Assembly (NCBI GenBank): GCA_001972305.1
Contig: BDDD01000721.1
Span: 607,455 to 671,454, forward strand
DNA length: 64,000 nucleotides
Direction of reading: 5' to 3'
DNA from: Cephalotus follicularis
Taxonomy: Eukaryota > Streptophyta > Magnoliopsida > Oxalidales > Cephalotaceae
Made by a program: the position numbers and the translations under genes. The notes under the pieces were generated by a model. It had not been told where the DNA came from, ran no database searches, and saw only the letters and a program-made list of their open reading frames with translations. Positions 55,634 to 64,000 of the stretch are shown in pieces (the first letter of the stretch is position 1; each line of letters opens with the position of its first letter).

Positions 55634-58077
55634 TGTAAAACCACTTGCTGGGAGGACGGACACGTGGCATTACTCTCAATCCAATATACAATACAATGGT
55701 CGGGACTAGCAATATAAAACTACGAAAAACTAAAAACTTTACAATACATCTCAATATGCGGAAGATACTATATAATTCTCTTGCGAAACCATGACAATTA
55801 TCCATCACTACTATACAGTCATTCCATAAACCGATACAATATGATACTATTTATCAATCCTTTCGATACAATTTACAATACAAACTCTGTCAAAACAAAA
55901 TGGTCATGCGGTCAAATCAAATCTTCAATTCTTCTGTCCGCTGCTACTTGCTGCCTTACCTGTGCCACACAAGAATGCACACACAACCCCATCCCGAAGG
56001 ATGGGGTTAGCCACAAGGCTAAGCAGAACCCCTATGCAACATGTATGCATGTACAAGGGGCAATATCTATGACAGATTATACAATATCAATGTGCTGTGT
56101 ACAATATCAATGCATGATATGGCAAATGCATGCATACAATTAGCGATCGAACTATCCATAAGACACTGGCCCATAACAGCGCATATGGATAGGATCTATA
56201 ACAATCAATCAATGGAAGACACTCGATGGTGGTGTATAAAACACCCAATCAATCAATCATATCCTATAGAGCATGCGACCTCTGGTCAATACAATGTAAA
56301 TCAGTGGCAATGATCAATCCCACGGAAGGTAGTCCTTCGAAAAAGGTGAGAGATCTATCTACTTGTCTCAGATTGATCAGGTTTGGGACTCATAGATCTT
56401 CCAGCCTACAACTGTGTCAATACAATATCGATGAGCTTCAACCATGGGGAAGCTACAATCGTTGGGGAGCTACGGCCCTCCAGGAGCATCAATCGTCAAT
56501 CAATAACAGTACTGCTTGTCAGTAGGTTAATACAATACAATAAATGAATCGATCGACGAAATAGGTGGACAAAGTCAACAGCCTAACATGTCGATGCGAG
56601 TCATAAGGTCGCTCTATGGAATCCATACAATACAATAAATCTGTCAATACAATGCCAATAAGTGGTGATGTCTAATGGAGAAATGGGAATATGCGTCCAA
56701 CGTTCCGAACTTAGATTCACGACACTTATGGCTCAATCAATCAATAGCCGGTAGACGGTGATAATCAAATTAACGAGATAGGAAAGAACATCTATCCAGT
56801 GAAAGAAAGTCATTGGGTCATCGCATATGGCTCAATAAGTCAATTTATCAATACAAATCGATGCAATCATTGAAAACAAGGGAAGACTATTTTCAAACGC
56901 TTGAATACCTCAAGTGAGGCTCTGGTCAAGCGGCAATGTTAAAATAAGTTGAAAACATCTTTAAAACAGTAAATTTCCAAAACAGGGCATTCGGCGTCGG
57001 CGCAATGGCTATACGCGTCGACGCTTAACATTTACTTTCAATAGTAGGCTGATGAGCGTCAACGCCTTTGGCAGAAGGAGTCGACGCGCATCACGTTTTT
57101 AAAAACCAGTAGGTTTAGGCGTTGACGTCCTTGGGTCAAGGCGTTGAAGTGTAAATAGAAAACGTCGACACTGAGCTGGCTTATATGATTTACGTTGACA
57201 TCTTTCTTGGGAAAAGGAAATCCCAAGTCGTAAGCGTCAATGCCAAAGATACGCGTTGATGCTAATGCCAGATAAAACCTCAGTAAAACAGTTCAAAATC
57301 TCAAGGTGTTGACGCCAATGGGCTAGGCGTCGACGTTTGTGCTGGGAAAAACCAGTTTTTCAGCAGAAAATGAAGCCGATCTCAGGTCAAAATCCAATTT
57401 AAAGTAATTCTTTGAAAACCAAAGGTTAAAATCACTCCATTAAAGTTAGCAAAACTTGTTACAACCTTCAATTTACAGTTTCAATATTCCTAGATCAGTT
57501 AGATCAAGAAATCAATTTAAAAACCCTTATAACACAATTCAATACAATACAATCACTCAATCATTCAATTCAATCAATCAATCAATCCAGCAATAGGCAA
57601 TTCAAGTAAACAAATCCTACCTAGAAACGGAGCTTCAACAGTTGAGCTAACAGTCAATTCTATGCTGGAGAACTTGAGGAACCCACTGCTATCTTGCTCA
57701 AGCGGCAAGCCAAAACTTGCAAATGTTGTTATGTTGATGGAGGAGTAACCTAGAGCTCCTGGAAAGAAGAGAGAGAGGCTGCCCAGCCAGAGGGAGGAGG
57801 AGAAGGATAAAGAGAGAAGAAGAAATGGGAAAATGGGAGAAGTAAAGGAGAAATGACTAAGGGTTGACTTATATAGTCAATCCAGCCATGTTTCCGAAGC
57901 TCAGCCCAAAATACCCCAACTGTACATGTGTATTGTCAATACTATAATTAATAGGTATAAGAATACCTCAATTGAATCATTTCTTAATATTCAATACAGT
58001 CCAATACAATCCAATACAGTACAATATATATGCATGAATAGTGTTAAATAGCACAAAAGGGAATTCGAGTCGTTACA
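55634..58077 (-). repeat. Element F 5' LTR
   Basis: This LTR is 2444 bp, TGTAACGACTCG (58077) to GTGGTTTTACA (55634). The word array at 56995-57345 has GCGTCGACGC, GGCGTCGACG and GGCGTTGACGCC. GACTTATATAGTC near 57865-57880 is the conserved TATA context shared with E. Confidence 0.9.
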
Positions 58078-59420
58078 GGTAAGGATACCGATCTGAACAA
58101 AGATTATTGGTTATGTTATTTTTTAATGAATTAATTTTTTCTCTTTTTTGTAGAGTTTGTAACTATTGTTGAAGTTTTTGATTTGACATTTCATGTTTCA
58201 TAAAATACAAATGATTTTCTTTTGTTTTTATCATATTTATTGAATGTTCTTTAAACATGGATAATGCTTTTAAAAGATTAATTTCTTTACTAATTGGTTT
58301 TTCATTACAAGCAAATAAAATTCTTCATTGAAATATTTTTGTTATAATTCCTTCGGTTTTTACTTTGAATGGTTTAATAACTTCTAAAAATGGTTGACCT
58401 AGGATTATTCGTATGTCTAAATCTTTTACTAAGTTAAATTTTTGTTTAATACAAATGCCATCATTACAAATGTGAACACTTGAATTTTGAATTTGGCACT
58501 AAGATTTTCACCATTTGCAGTGGATAATTTTTGTTTAGTTTTTTCAAAGAAATTTGTCGGGACTAATCCTTCTTGAATACAATTTATTTGTGCACCTGAA
58601 TCTATTAGGGTCACTATTTGAAGTTTAAAAGAATATTGTATTACAATAGTAATGTTAATGTGCCATTTTTGGTATGTTATTCTTTCTATTAAATTAACAA
58701 ATTTTGTTGATATTTCTTCATGAATTTGTGGATCAATTGGTTCAATTTCTTTATCAGAAGACAAGGAAGATGAATGTTTTTGTAACAATAGTTTCTCTAA
58801 ATTTATAATTTGTTTCTTTGTTTTTTGTTTGAATTTTTGTAATTCTTGTTTAGTCTCTTTAATTTCTTTTTGTAAATATTGCAATGTTAAACTTTGTGTT
58901 AATGGAGTATTAATTTTTTGAAATATTTTTTGTAATGTGTATGGTTGATTAGTTGATGTTGATGGTTTATTAGTTATTATTTCTTTTAATTTTAATAAGC
59001 ATTATCTTTTTAATTCTAAATCATCAATTTTATCAACTAATTGTAATAATAAATTTGATTCTTTTTGTTTGTCAGTATTTATCATGTAAATTGTTTGATT
59101 ACTTTCTTAAATTTTTGTTGTATGGATTTCTTCTATTTTTCGATTTTTAACATTTGTTTCACTTTCTTTTTCTAAATTTTTTTTTCGTCAAAAATTTCAA
59201 TTTTTGTATTGTCAGTAGTTTCTTCCATAGAGAAATATTCATTTTCTTCTTCTAAAATTTTTTCGTCTTCAAAATATTTTTTTATTTTCTTGTTGGTTAA
59301 TGTAAATTGGTAAATAATCGAAAAACATGACATGAGCCTTGATTTTTGTGATTTATTTATAACATGATGTTCGAATATCATTTTGTTCAGTTTCAGAATA
59401 TTTTTCAAAGAAAATGTCTT
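58078..59420 (-). pseudogene. Endogenous pararetrovirus (caulimovirid), left arm: coiled-coil, protease, RT start
   Basis: Minus strand. A Glu/Lys-rich region (EDEKILEEENEYFSMEETTD) near 59300-59200 and a coiled coil (KEIKETKQELQKFKQKTKKQ) near 58870-58810 precede an aspartic protease. The protease shows LIDSGAQINCIQEGLVPTNF (D-S-G active site) near 58605-58550 and KLSTANGENL. The spacing and the GAxxNCIQEGLVPT signature are those of plant Caulimoviridae polyproteins. The N-terminal RT segment is reached near 58080, where it stops at element F's end. Several stops and frame changes interrupt it. It is an old, inactive genomic copy. Genus is not assigned. Confidence 0.8.
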
Positions 59421-59552
59421 CCAGAGGAAAATATTTTCTTAGAAATTTTTTTATTTTCTTGTGTTTGGTGTACAATCCAGAAAATATTTTTCATTGTTTG
59501 AAATACACTCTGGAAAATATTTTCTTTTGTTTGTAAAATCATTTTTTCTCCA
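59400..59552 (-). repeat. Partial second copy of the MITE interior
   Basis: 59425-59556 repeats the interior of the adjacent MITE (GTGTTTGGTGTACAATCC, TTCATTGTTTGAAATACA, ATCATTTTTTCTCCATTAA) with about 85% similarity by eye, but it lacks the GGCTCCG terminal repeat. It looks like an older, end-truncated copy into which the intact one inserted, or a tandem duplication. Confidence 0.6.
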
Positions 59553-59556
59553 TTAA

Positions 59557-59886
59557 GGCTCCGTTTATTTGGAGAAAAATATTTTCTTGAGGAAAATATT
59601 TTATTTTTCAGTGTTTGGTGTATAATCCAAAAAATATTTTTTATTGTTTGGAACACAATATGGAAAATATTTTCCTTAATAAAATCATTTTTTCTCCATT
59701 AACATATATATATTAAAAAATATAACAAATATATTTTTTTAAGGAAAACATTTTCCTATATTTATATTAAGATTTTCCGTTAACTGGAAAATATTTTCTG
59801 TTAAATTATTTTCTAAATGTTACCAAACACGGGAAAATGAGGAAAATATTTTCCAGAAAAATATTTTTCTCCAAACAAACGGAGCC
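59557..59886. mobile_element. MITE with TTAA flanks
   Basis: This is 330 bp. The ends GGCTCCGTTTATTTGGAGAA and the complementary TTCTCCAAACAAACGGAGCC form terminal inverted repeats of about 30 bp with one mismatch in the first 20. TTAA occurs on both sides (59553-59556 and 59887-59890). The flank can also be read as a 3-bp TTA/TAA duplication, so superfamily is uncertain. The interior is almost wholly palindromic GGAAAATATTTTCC words. There is no coding capacity. Confidence 0.8.
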
Positions 59887-59929
59887 TTAATAAGAAAAGA
59901 TTTTCTTCAAACAAAATATTTATGGAAAA

Positions 59930-61114
59930 GATACAACTTATTTGAAAAATATTCTGAAACTGAACAAAATGATATTCGAAAAGCATGGTATGAGTACATG
60001 ACTAAAATCAAGGCTCATGTTATGTTTTTTTTTATTATTTACCAATTTACATTAACCAACAAGAAAATAAGAAATATTTTGAAGTAGAAAAAATTTTAGA
60101 AGAAGAAAATGAATATTTCTCTATAGAAGAAACTATTGACAATACAAATATTGAAATTTTGGAAGCAAACAAAATTTTAGAAAAAGAAATTGAAAAATTT
60201 GACCATAAACATTCCCTTGTAAAACAAACTAACAATAATGAAAAAGAATTCAAAATCTTTATGAACCAACAAAACTACTACAACTTGGTTAACTTCTGAT
60301 AACAAAACAATAGAAGCAATTCATCCACCATATGAAAAAATTCAAATTAACATTCAAAATAATCAAATTCAAGTTGTACATTTCAAATTACTAAATGATG
60401 CAAGTAATGTCCTAATAACAACTAATGAAACCAACAAAATTATTGAACAAAACAATTATACAAATAAATATCTCCAAACATTAGGATCACAATTATCTAG
60501 AATAGAAAATACCATCCAAAAGGTTAAACAGAACTATTAAAAAAATGAAATAAAAACTCAACCCCAAAAAATTAAACCATTGTTTACACCTTATAAAATT
60601 CCTTCTCCTCAAATAAAACAATTAACACTTAATGAGATTAATGAAAAATTAAGAGAACTAATTTCTCTAGATACACCAGATACGCCTACAACAATAACAT
60701 CTACTCCTTGTACCCCACACAAAGATAAAAATAAAATGATAAATGTTATTCAAGAAATTGAAACATCTTCAAATGATTCTGTTCAAAAAATTAACAATCA
60801 ATTATCTGCTTTAAAAATTGATCCATTAAAAACTGAGTCATTAATTTCATATTATTACATACCAATTTATCCAGATTTACAAATTGAAGAAAAGGGAAAA
60901 TTTACTCAAGCTTCATATCAAAGTGGAACCATTTACGAATGGTATATTGATGGTATGAATGAATATCATATTGTTAATAGATTACAAGAAACGACCATGG
61001 TAAGTGTTGATACAGAAATCCTTCTCTCAACAGTATCCTACGTGGAGGACTTTTATTTGTTAAGAGAAACGCTTGTCACTGATGCCTTTAAGGAAGAAAC
61101 TTATCTCAGACACC
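59930..61114 (+). pseudogene. Endogenous pararetrovirus (caulimovirid), right arm in opposite orientation
   Basis: Plus strand. 59930-60180 is a diverged inverted copy of 59420-59166 in the left arm (KYSETEQNDIR, FTLTNKK, EEENEYFS-type words recur). Beyond it the content differs: INIQNNQIQVVHFKLLNDAS and NNYTNKYLQTLGSQLSRIEN near 60340-60510. A 181-codon frame (60580-61125) then includes PTTITSTPCTPHKDKNK and GTIYEWYIDGMNEYHIVNRL, the latter a coat-protein-region signature of caulimovirids. Stops lie near 60298 and 60538. The last codons of the frame already lie in the adjoining LTR of H, so the viral copy is cut at about 61114. Confidence 0.75.
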
Positions 61115-62100
61115 TGCACAAGTAGCAACAATGGTGAAGGCCCAGGAGGTTGTTCTCCCGGGGACACTCCGACGCTCAAGTTAGTCAAGTGCAGATGGAA
61201 TATTATGCTCTCTTGAATGTAAAAATTGCTCACCTTTGTTCAGTCTGTTGAACTTGTATTTATAGTAGTGTTTGGTAACTGATTGAGCATGAAATTCGGA
61301 GTTGATGACTGTCCCCTAAGGAAATTCCGAGGATTTCGGGATTTCCCTTATCTCCACCTGATTTTTCTCTTCTTTCCTTTGTTGTAGTTGATCACGATTC
61401 TATCTCCTTGTTTGGATAAATGTAGATCCCGTGAAATCTGTTGTAGTTAATCTCTTTATCCTATCTTCCATATTCGTTGATAGTTATCCTTATCTTCTAT
61501 ATTCGTTGATAGTTATCCTTATCTTCTATACTCAGAAGATAAGGGTCCCTGGAATTTTGGCCAACTCCCTATCCTCATTCCGTAAATGAGAAGGAGTCCT
61601 TCTGTCCGAGGAGAGGAGCTGTTGTGAGGCCAATGAGATAGTCGGCCCCTGACCTCTAAGTCTTCTCGGCCCGTACACCTGTATTTGAATTGGATGGCCT
61701 TTGGTTCTTTGTCTGAGGAAATAGATCTTGGAAATAGAACTATTGGGCGTGTCCTCGGCACTTATGCCGAGGAGAGGTCCTCCTCGAATTGTCGCTTTCT
61801 TGACTCCCTGATTAAAGTCATTTGGAATAGATGACTTGTTACGTGGCCGAGGGTATCCTCGGCTGAGTTGCTCCAAATGGTGTCCTCGGACCCGGATCCG
61901 AGGAGGTTGATTGTTGCACTGGAACACTGGGTGTGTCCTCGGCACTTATGCCGAGGAGAAGAGACCTCCTAATGTCGCTGTTTTATTGGTGAACAGGCTT
62001 CCTCTGCCTTTAATTCATCAATCCTTGTCACTTGAACACTTGGCCGTGTTTGCATAAGGACACATGTTGCATAAAATTTAACTTAATTTTTCCCATATCA
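61115..62100 (-). repeat. Element H LTR (Tat-like), minus strand
   Basis: This is 986 bp, starting (minus strand) at 62100 TGATATGGGAAAAATT and ending at 61115 TTGTGCA. TATAAATA on the minus strand (61264-61257) is the promoter. Several perfect hairpins with CCTCGG/CCGAGG arms occur (for example CCTCGGCACTTATGCCGAGG near 61754 and 61938). TGATATGGG resembles the start of D's LTR. The GGGGGGCATA purine tract lies just outside (62101-62110), so this is the 3' LTR of a minus-strand element. Confidence 0.8.
61257..61264 (-). promoter_or_regulatory. TATA box of the H LTR
   Basis: On the minus strand TATAAATA lies about 140 bp before the LTR end, where transcription of a Tat LTR is expected to start. 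Confidence 0.65.
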
Positions 62101-62110
62101 TATGCCCCCC
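62101..62110 (-). other. Element H polypurine tract
   Basis: The plus strand reads TATGCCCCCC, that is GGGGGGCATA on the minus strand, directly before the LTR's TG. Confidence 0.75.
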
Positions 62111-62500
62111 TGGTCCTTGTTCTCTGACCTTGGTCAGAGGAGAAGGAGCAGAGTTGAGAGCCATGGCCCAGGCAATCCACCTTTGCTATGCTTACTATCA
62201 AACCTCTTTTTATACAGCAGCCGAGGACCAAGACTTGTATTATTATTATTTCTTGAAGGGGTTGAGCGTGGCCTAGTGGAGGAGCAAATCTCCTTCCTTA
62301 TCTTCTCATGTCGCATCAGTTGGTCTTCGTGTCTTGGACCCCCATCATTACCTTTAAGTAGTGTATTAAATATGCTCGACACATGGCGCTAGTAGAGGGT
62401 TTCCCGCCTCTGTCTCTTCGTTCCCCGCGCTTGGAGTGTCTATTGATTTCCCATCCATTGGATCTTTATTAGATGGAAGGCCAAGATTAGATCTAGGGTC

Positions 62501-62508
62501 TATAAAAG
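62501..62508 (+). promoter_or_regulatory. TATA box upstream of the H antisense ORF
   Basis: TATAAAAG is followed by an AAACCCTAAATC leader and by ATG at 62567. The arrangement looks like an autonomous plus-strand promoter for the antisense ORF. It is inferred from sequence only. Confidence 0.5.
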
Positions 62509-62566
62509 AAACCCTAAATCATTAAGCCACTCTTTTACGCTTTCTTGCGACGAGTTCATTACTTTG

Positions 62567-62914
62567 ATGGAAGCCTCTGTAGAGGACTTCAAGGCTTCTG
62601 ATGCCTTTAATGAGCAGATCGTCAAAGAAACTGCTGAGAACTATCGCCGAGGATTCTACACCTGTAAGAAATGGGTCCAGGCTTTGCACCCAGAGGTTCC
62701 TCTGAACGACATCGCCTTTTGATCGGCTGCCCAGACCTTCAACTTTTATCCTGAAGGATACGAGGCTGAGGAAGAGAGAGCCGAGGAGGCCTTGTCAAGG
62801 AGAACTGGGCCTAGGGATCCACCCTCAGAGACTACCATTCCTCCCCAAACTGAACCTGTTGTGCCTCCTGCTGCCGAGGATGACTCCTCTGCTGATCCTC
62901 CAACCTTAGCTTAG
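62567..62914 (+). pseudogene. Element H antisense ORF (Tat-type aORF C-terminal region)
   Basis: ATG 62567 opens a frame of 51 codons (MEASVEDFKASDAFNEQIVK, ENYRRGFYTCKKWVQALHPE) to TGA at 62720. The frame then continues unbroken to TAG at 62912 with FNFYPEGYEAEEERAEEALS and a Pro/Asp-rich tail. The A/YxxGFxxCxxxxxxLHPxxPLxDIAF pattern is what I recall at the C-terminus of antisense ORFs of Tat elements. Length is about 115 codons, much shorter than complete aORFs, so an internal deletion is likely. The TGA is one step from Trp TGG or Arg CGA. Function is unknown. Confidence 0.6.
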
Positions 62915-63947
62915 ATTTACCTTTCTTTTTATAATAATTTCTCTTTCTACTGTACTTGTAATCTTCTCTCATATGAATGCAAGAAATCTTTGCACCCTCT
63001 ACTATCTTTACATTTTTGCACTGTAGACTTGTAGTTGTTGCATTTAGCACATATGGTCCCCTCAGGGATTTTGCCACTTAGGGACTCTGACTTCTCGTAG
63101 AAGCAGACATACCTCCACAATGAATATCACTTAAGAAATATCAACAACGAAACCACTGGTGATCTCTTCCAAGACTTAACAAAAGAACTTTCTAATTGCG
63201 TTGAGGTTGAACTCTGCGTTTGTTGATAATTCCCTTTGGAATTTTTGTCTTCGCAGTAATCTCGGACTTCTCCCACTTAATTTGAAAAGAACTTAAGTAA
63301 CTTTAACAGAAATATAAGTAAAGGAAGCTTTGCCTTCTCAGACTTGATCTTCAATTGACAACTCCATTAGGAATTTTATACTGGTCGTGACCTCGGATTT
63401 CTTGCACAAGTTAGCAAATAACTCCAAAAAGGCTTGAGTAAAAAAGGACAAGCCCTCGCTTTCTCGGACATAATCAACTTCAAACGTGTTTGAGCTGAGT
63501 GTGTATGTATACTGATTGTTCCTTAGAACTTTTAACTTAGCAAAAAACACTAACCTTTGGAGCGCGAGGTCACACAATGTTGATAGTCCAAGTAGGACCC
63601 TTTTTCTCTGAGAGTACTTTAATTCGACAGCATCTCAGTCTTCATGATATCTCTATGCTCATAGTTTGAGTTCTTGGTCTGCTCGGACAAGTTCCCATGG
63701 GTTTGCCGAGGAGAGTATCGTCTGACCTAGGATGTTCTAGGACAGGCCGGCTGAGCTTTCAGTCCACTTAGAGACACTTGTATTAAAGTGCTCAGTCCGA
63801 CGAGCTTGATCGTTGCGAGTTCCCATGGATTCGCCTTTCAAGTCACGACTTTAGGTCTGGTTGGACAAGTTCCCATGGAGTTGTCAACCAGTCTTTCCTC
63901 CCTTGGGAGTCTTGCTTCCTTGGAAGTCTTTGTTGATTGATATAGAT
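62915..63947. other. Element H spacer with short dispersed repeats
   Basis: I see no coding domain. AAGTTCCCATGG or GAGTTCCCATGG recurs near 63688, 63815 and 63863, each followed by a TTGCC- or TCGCC-like end. CCTCGGA words are scattered. Such repeats between pol and the 3' LTR are usual in Tat elements. Confidence 0.5.
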
Positions 63948-64000
63948 GCTCCTCGGAAGGAGGCTTTTATTGGGCTCCTCGGAAGGAGGCTTTTATTGGG
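63948..64000 (+). repeat. 26-bp tandem repeat at the window edge
   Basis: GCTCCTCGGAAGGAGGCTTT plus TATTGG (26 bp) occurs twice in perfect tandem and probably continues beyond 64000. The CCTCGGAAGGAGG part is a small palindrome of the same kind as in H's LTR. Confidence 0.85.

Larger units (their letters stand above)
49187..58077 (-). mobile_element. Element F: Tekay-type chromovirus on the minus strand
   Basis: It is read from right to left: 5' LTR 58077-55634, primer-binding site 55630-55619, a gag remnant, PR, RT, RNase H, integrase and chromodomain down to about 51363, a purine tract, then a 3' LTR 51318-49187 that lacks its last 210 or so bases. F is the same family as E (LTR start, purine tract and protein sequence) in opposite orientation. 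The two LTRs differ at many C/T and G/A positions and in word-array length, so the insertion is fairly old. No intact frame remains. Confidence 0.9.
61115..64000 (-). mobile_element. Element H: Tat-like Ty3/gypsy element, 3' end, minus strand
   Basis: The window holds the 3' LTR (61115-62100), the purine tract (62101-62110) and about 1.9 kb of the region between pol and the 3' LTR, including an antisense ORF (plus strand) and short repeats. Pol must lie to the right, outside the window. ACACC at 61110-61114 would be the target duplication, but the other end is not visible. Confidence 0.75.

Overview
This window is repeat-dominated nuclear DNA of a flowering plant, most likely a eudicot. The signs are stacked Ty3/gypsy LTR retrotransposons of the plant chromovirus (Tekay/Del-like, with C-terminal chromodomain) and Tat lineages, tRNA-iMet primer-binding sites (TGGTATCAGAGC type), a tRNA-derived SINE, an endogenous caulimovirid copy and a decayed plant FAS2 gene with introns. 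I see no intact cellular gene, no rRNA or tRNA gene and nothing prokaryotic. The species cannot be named from the sequence.

Layout. (1) 1-24314 is one nested stack. A Tekay-like element B (150-22672) sits in an inverted LTR of a related family (1-149 plus 22673-24314). B's 5' LTR is split by a second chromovirus A (469-10528, TSD AGAAA). B's 3' LTR is split by a solo LTR (19172-21676, TSD GCTTC) related to A. (2) 24315-25023 is the 3' end of another LTR (C). It cuts a minus-strand FAS2 (CAF-1 p60 subunit) pseudogene whose first four exons remain at 25120-26308, with a SINE in an intron. (3) About 26496-28935 is a broken chromovirus with LTR, gag and protease only. (4) 28936-41451 is an old Tat-lineage element D with gag, PR, RT, RNase H, a second archaeal-type RNase H, integrase and an antisense ORF. 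It lacks a 3' LTR, and its gag is split by a 3.4-kb solo LTR (30290-33704) that contains a 39-bp minisatellite. (5) 41452-48152 is a rearranged Tekay-type element E with no gag, no RNase H and mismatched LTRs. (6) 48153-49186 is an inverted LTR fragment G. (7) 49187-58077 is a minus-strand Tekay-type element F with most of gag replaced by non-coding repeats. (8) 58078-61114 is an endogenous pararetrovirus in two opposed arms around a MITE. (9) 61115-64000 is the 3' LTR and antisense-ORF region of a second Tat-like element H on the minus strand.

Every coding region is interrupted, and many stops fit C-to-T change at CGA, CAA, CAG or TGG codons, as expected for methylated, silenced DNA. The most interesting unexplained signal is in the LTRs. 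Most LTR families here carry their own short palindromic word (CAGTCGACTG, CCGTCGACGCTT, GACATCGACGTC, GCGTCGACGC, CCTCGG/CCGAGG) repeated many times. In families A and B and the solo LTR the copies fall in two clusters about 1 kb apart, and copy number differs between the two LTRs of one element. A block of about 300 bp, with a small conserved reading frame, is shared almost unchanged between two otherwise diverged LTR families.
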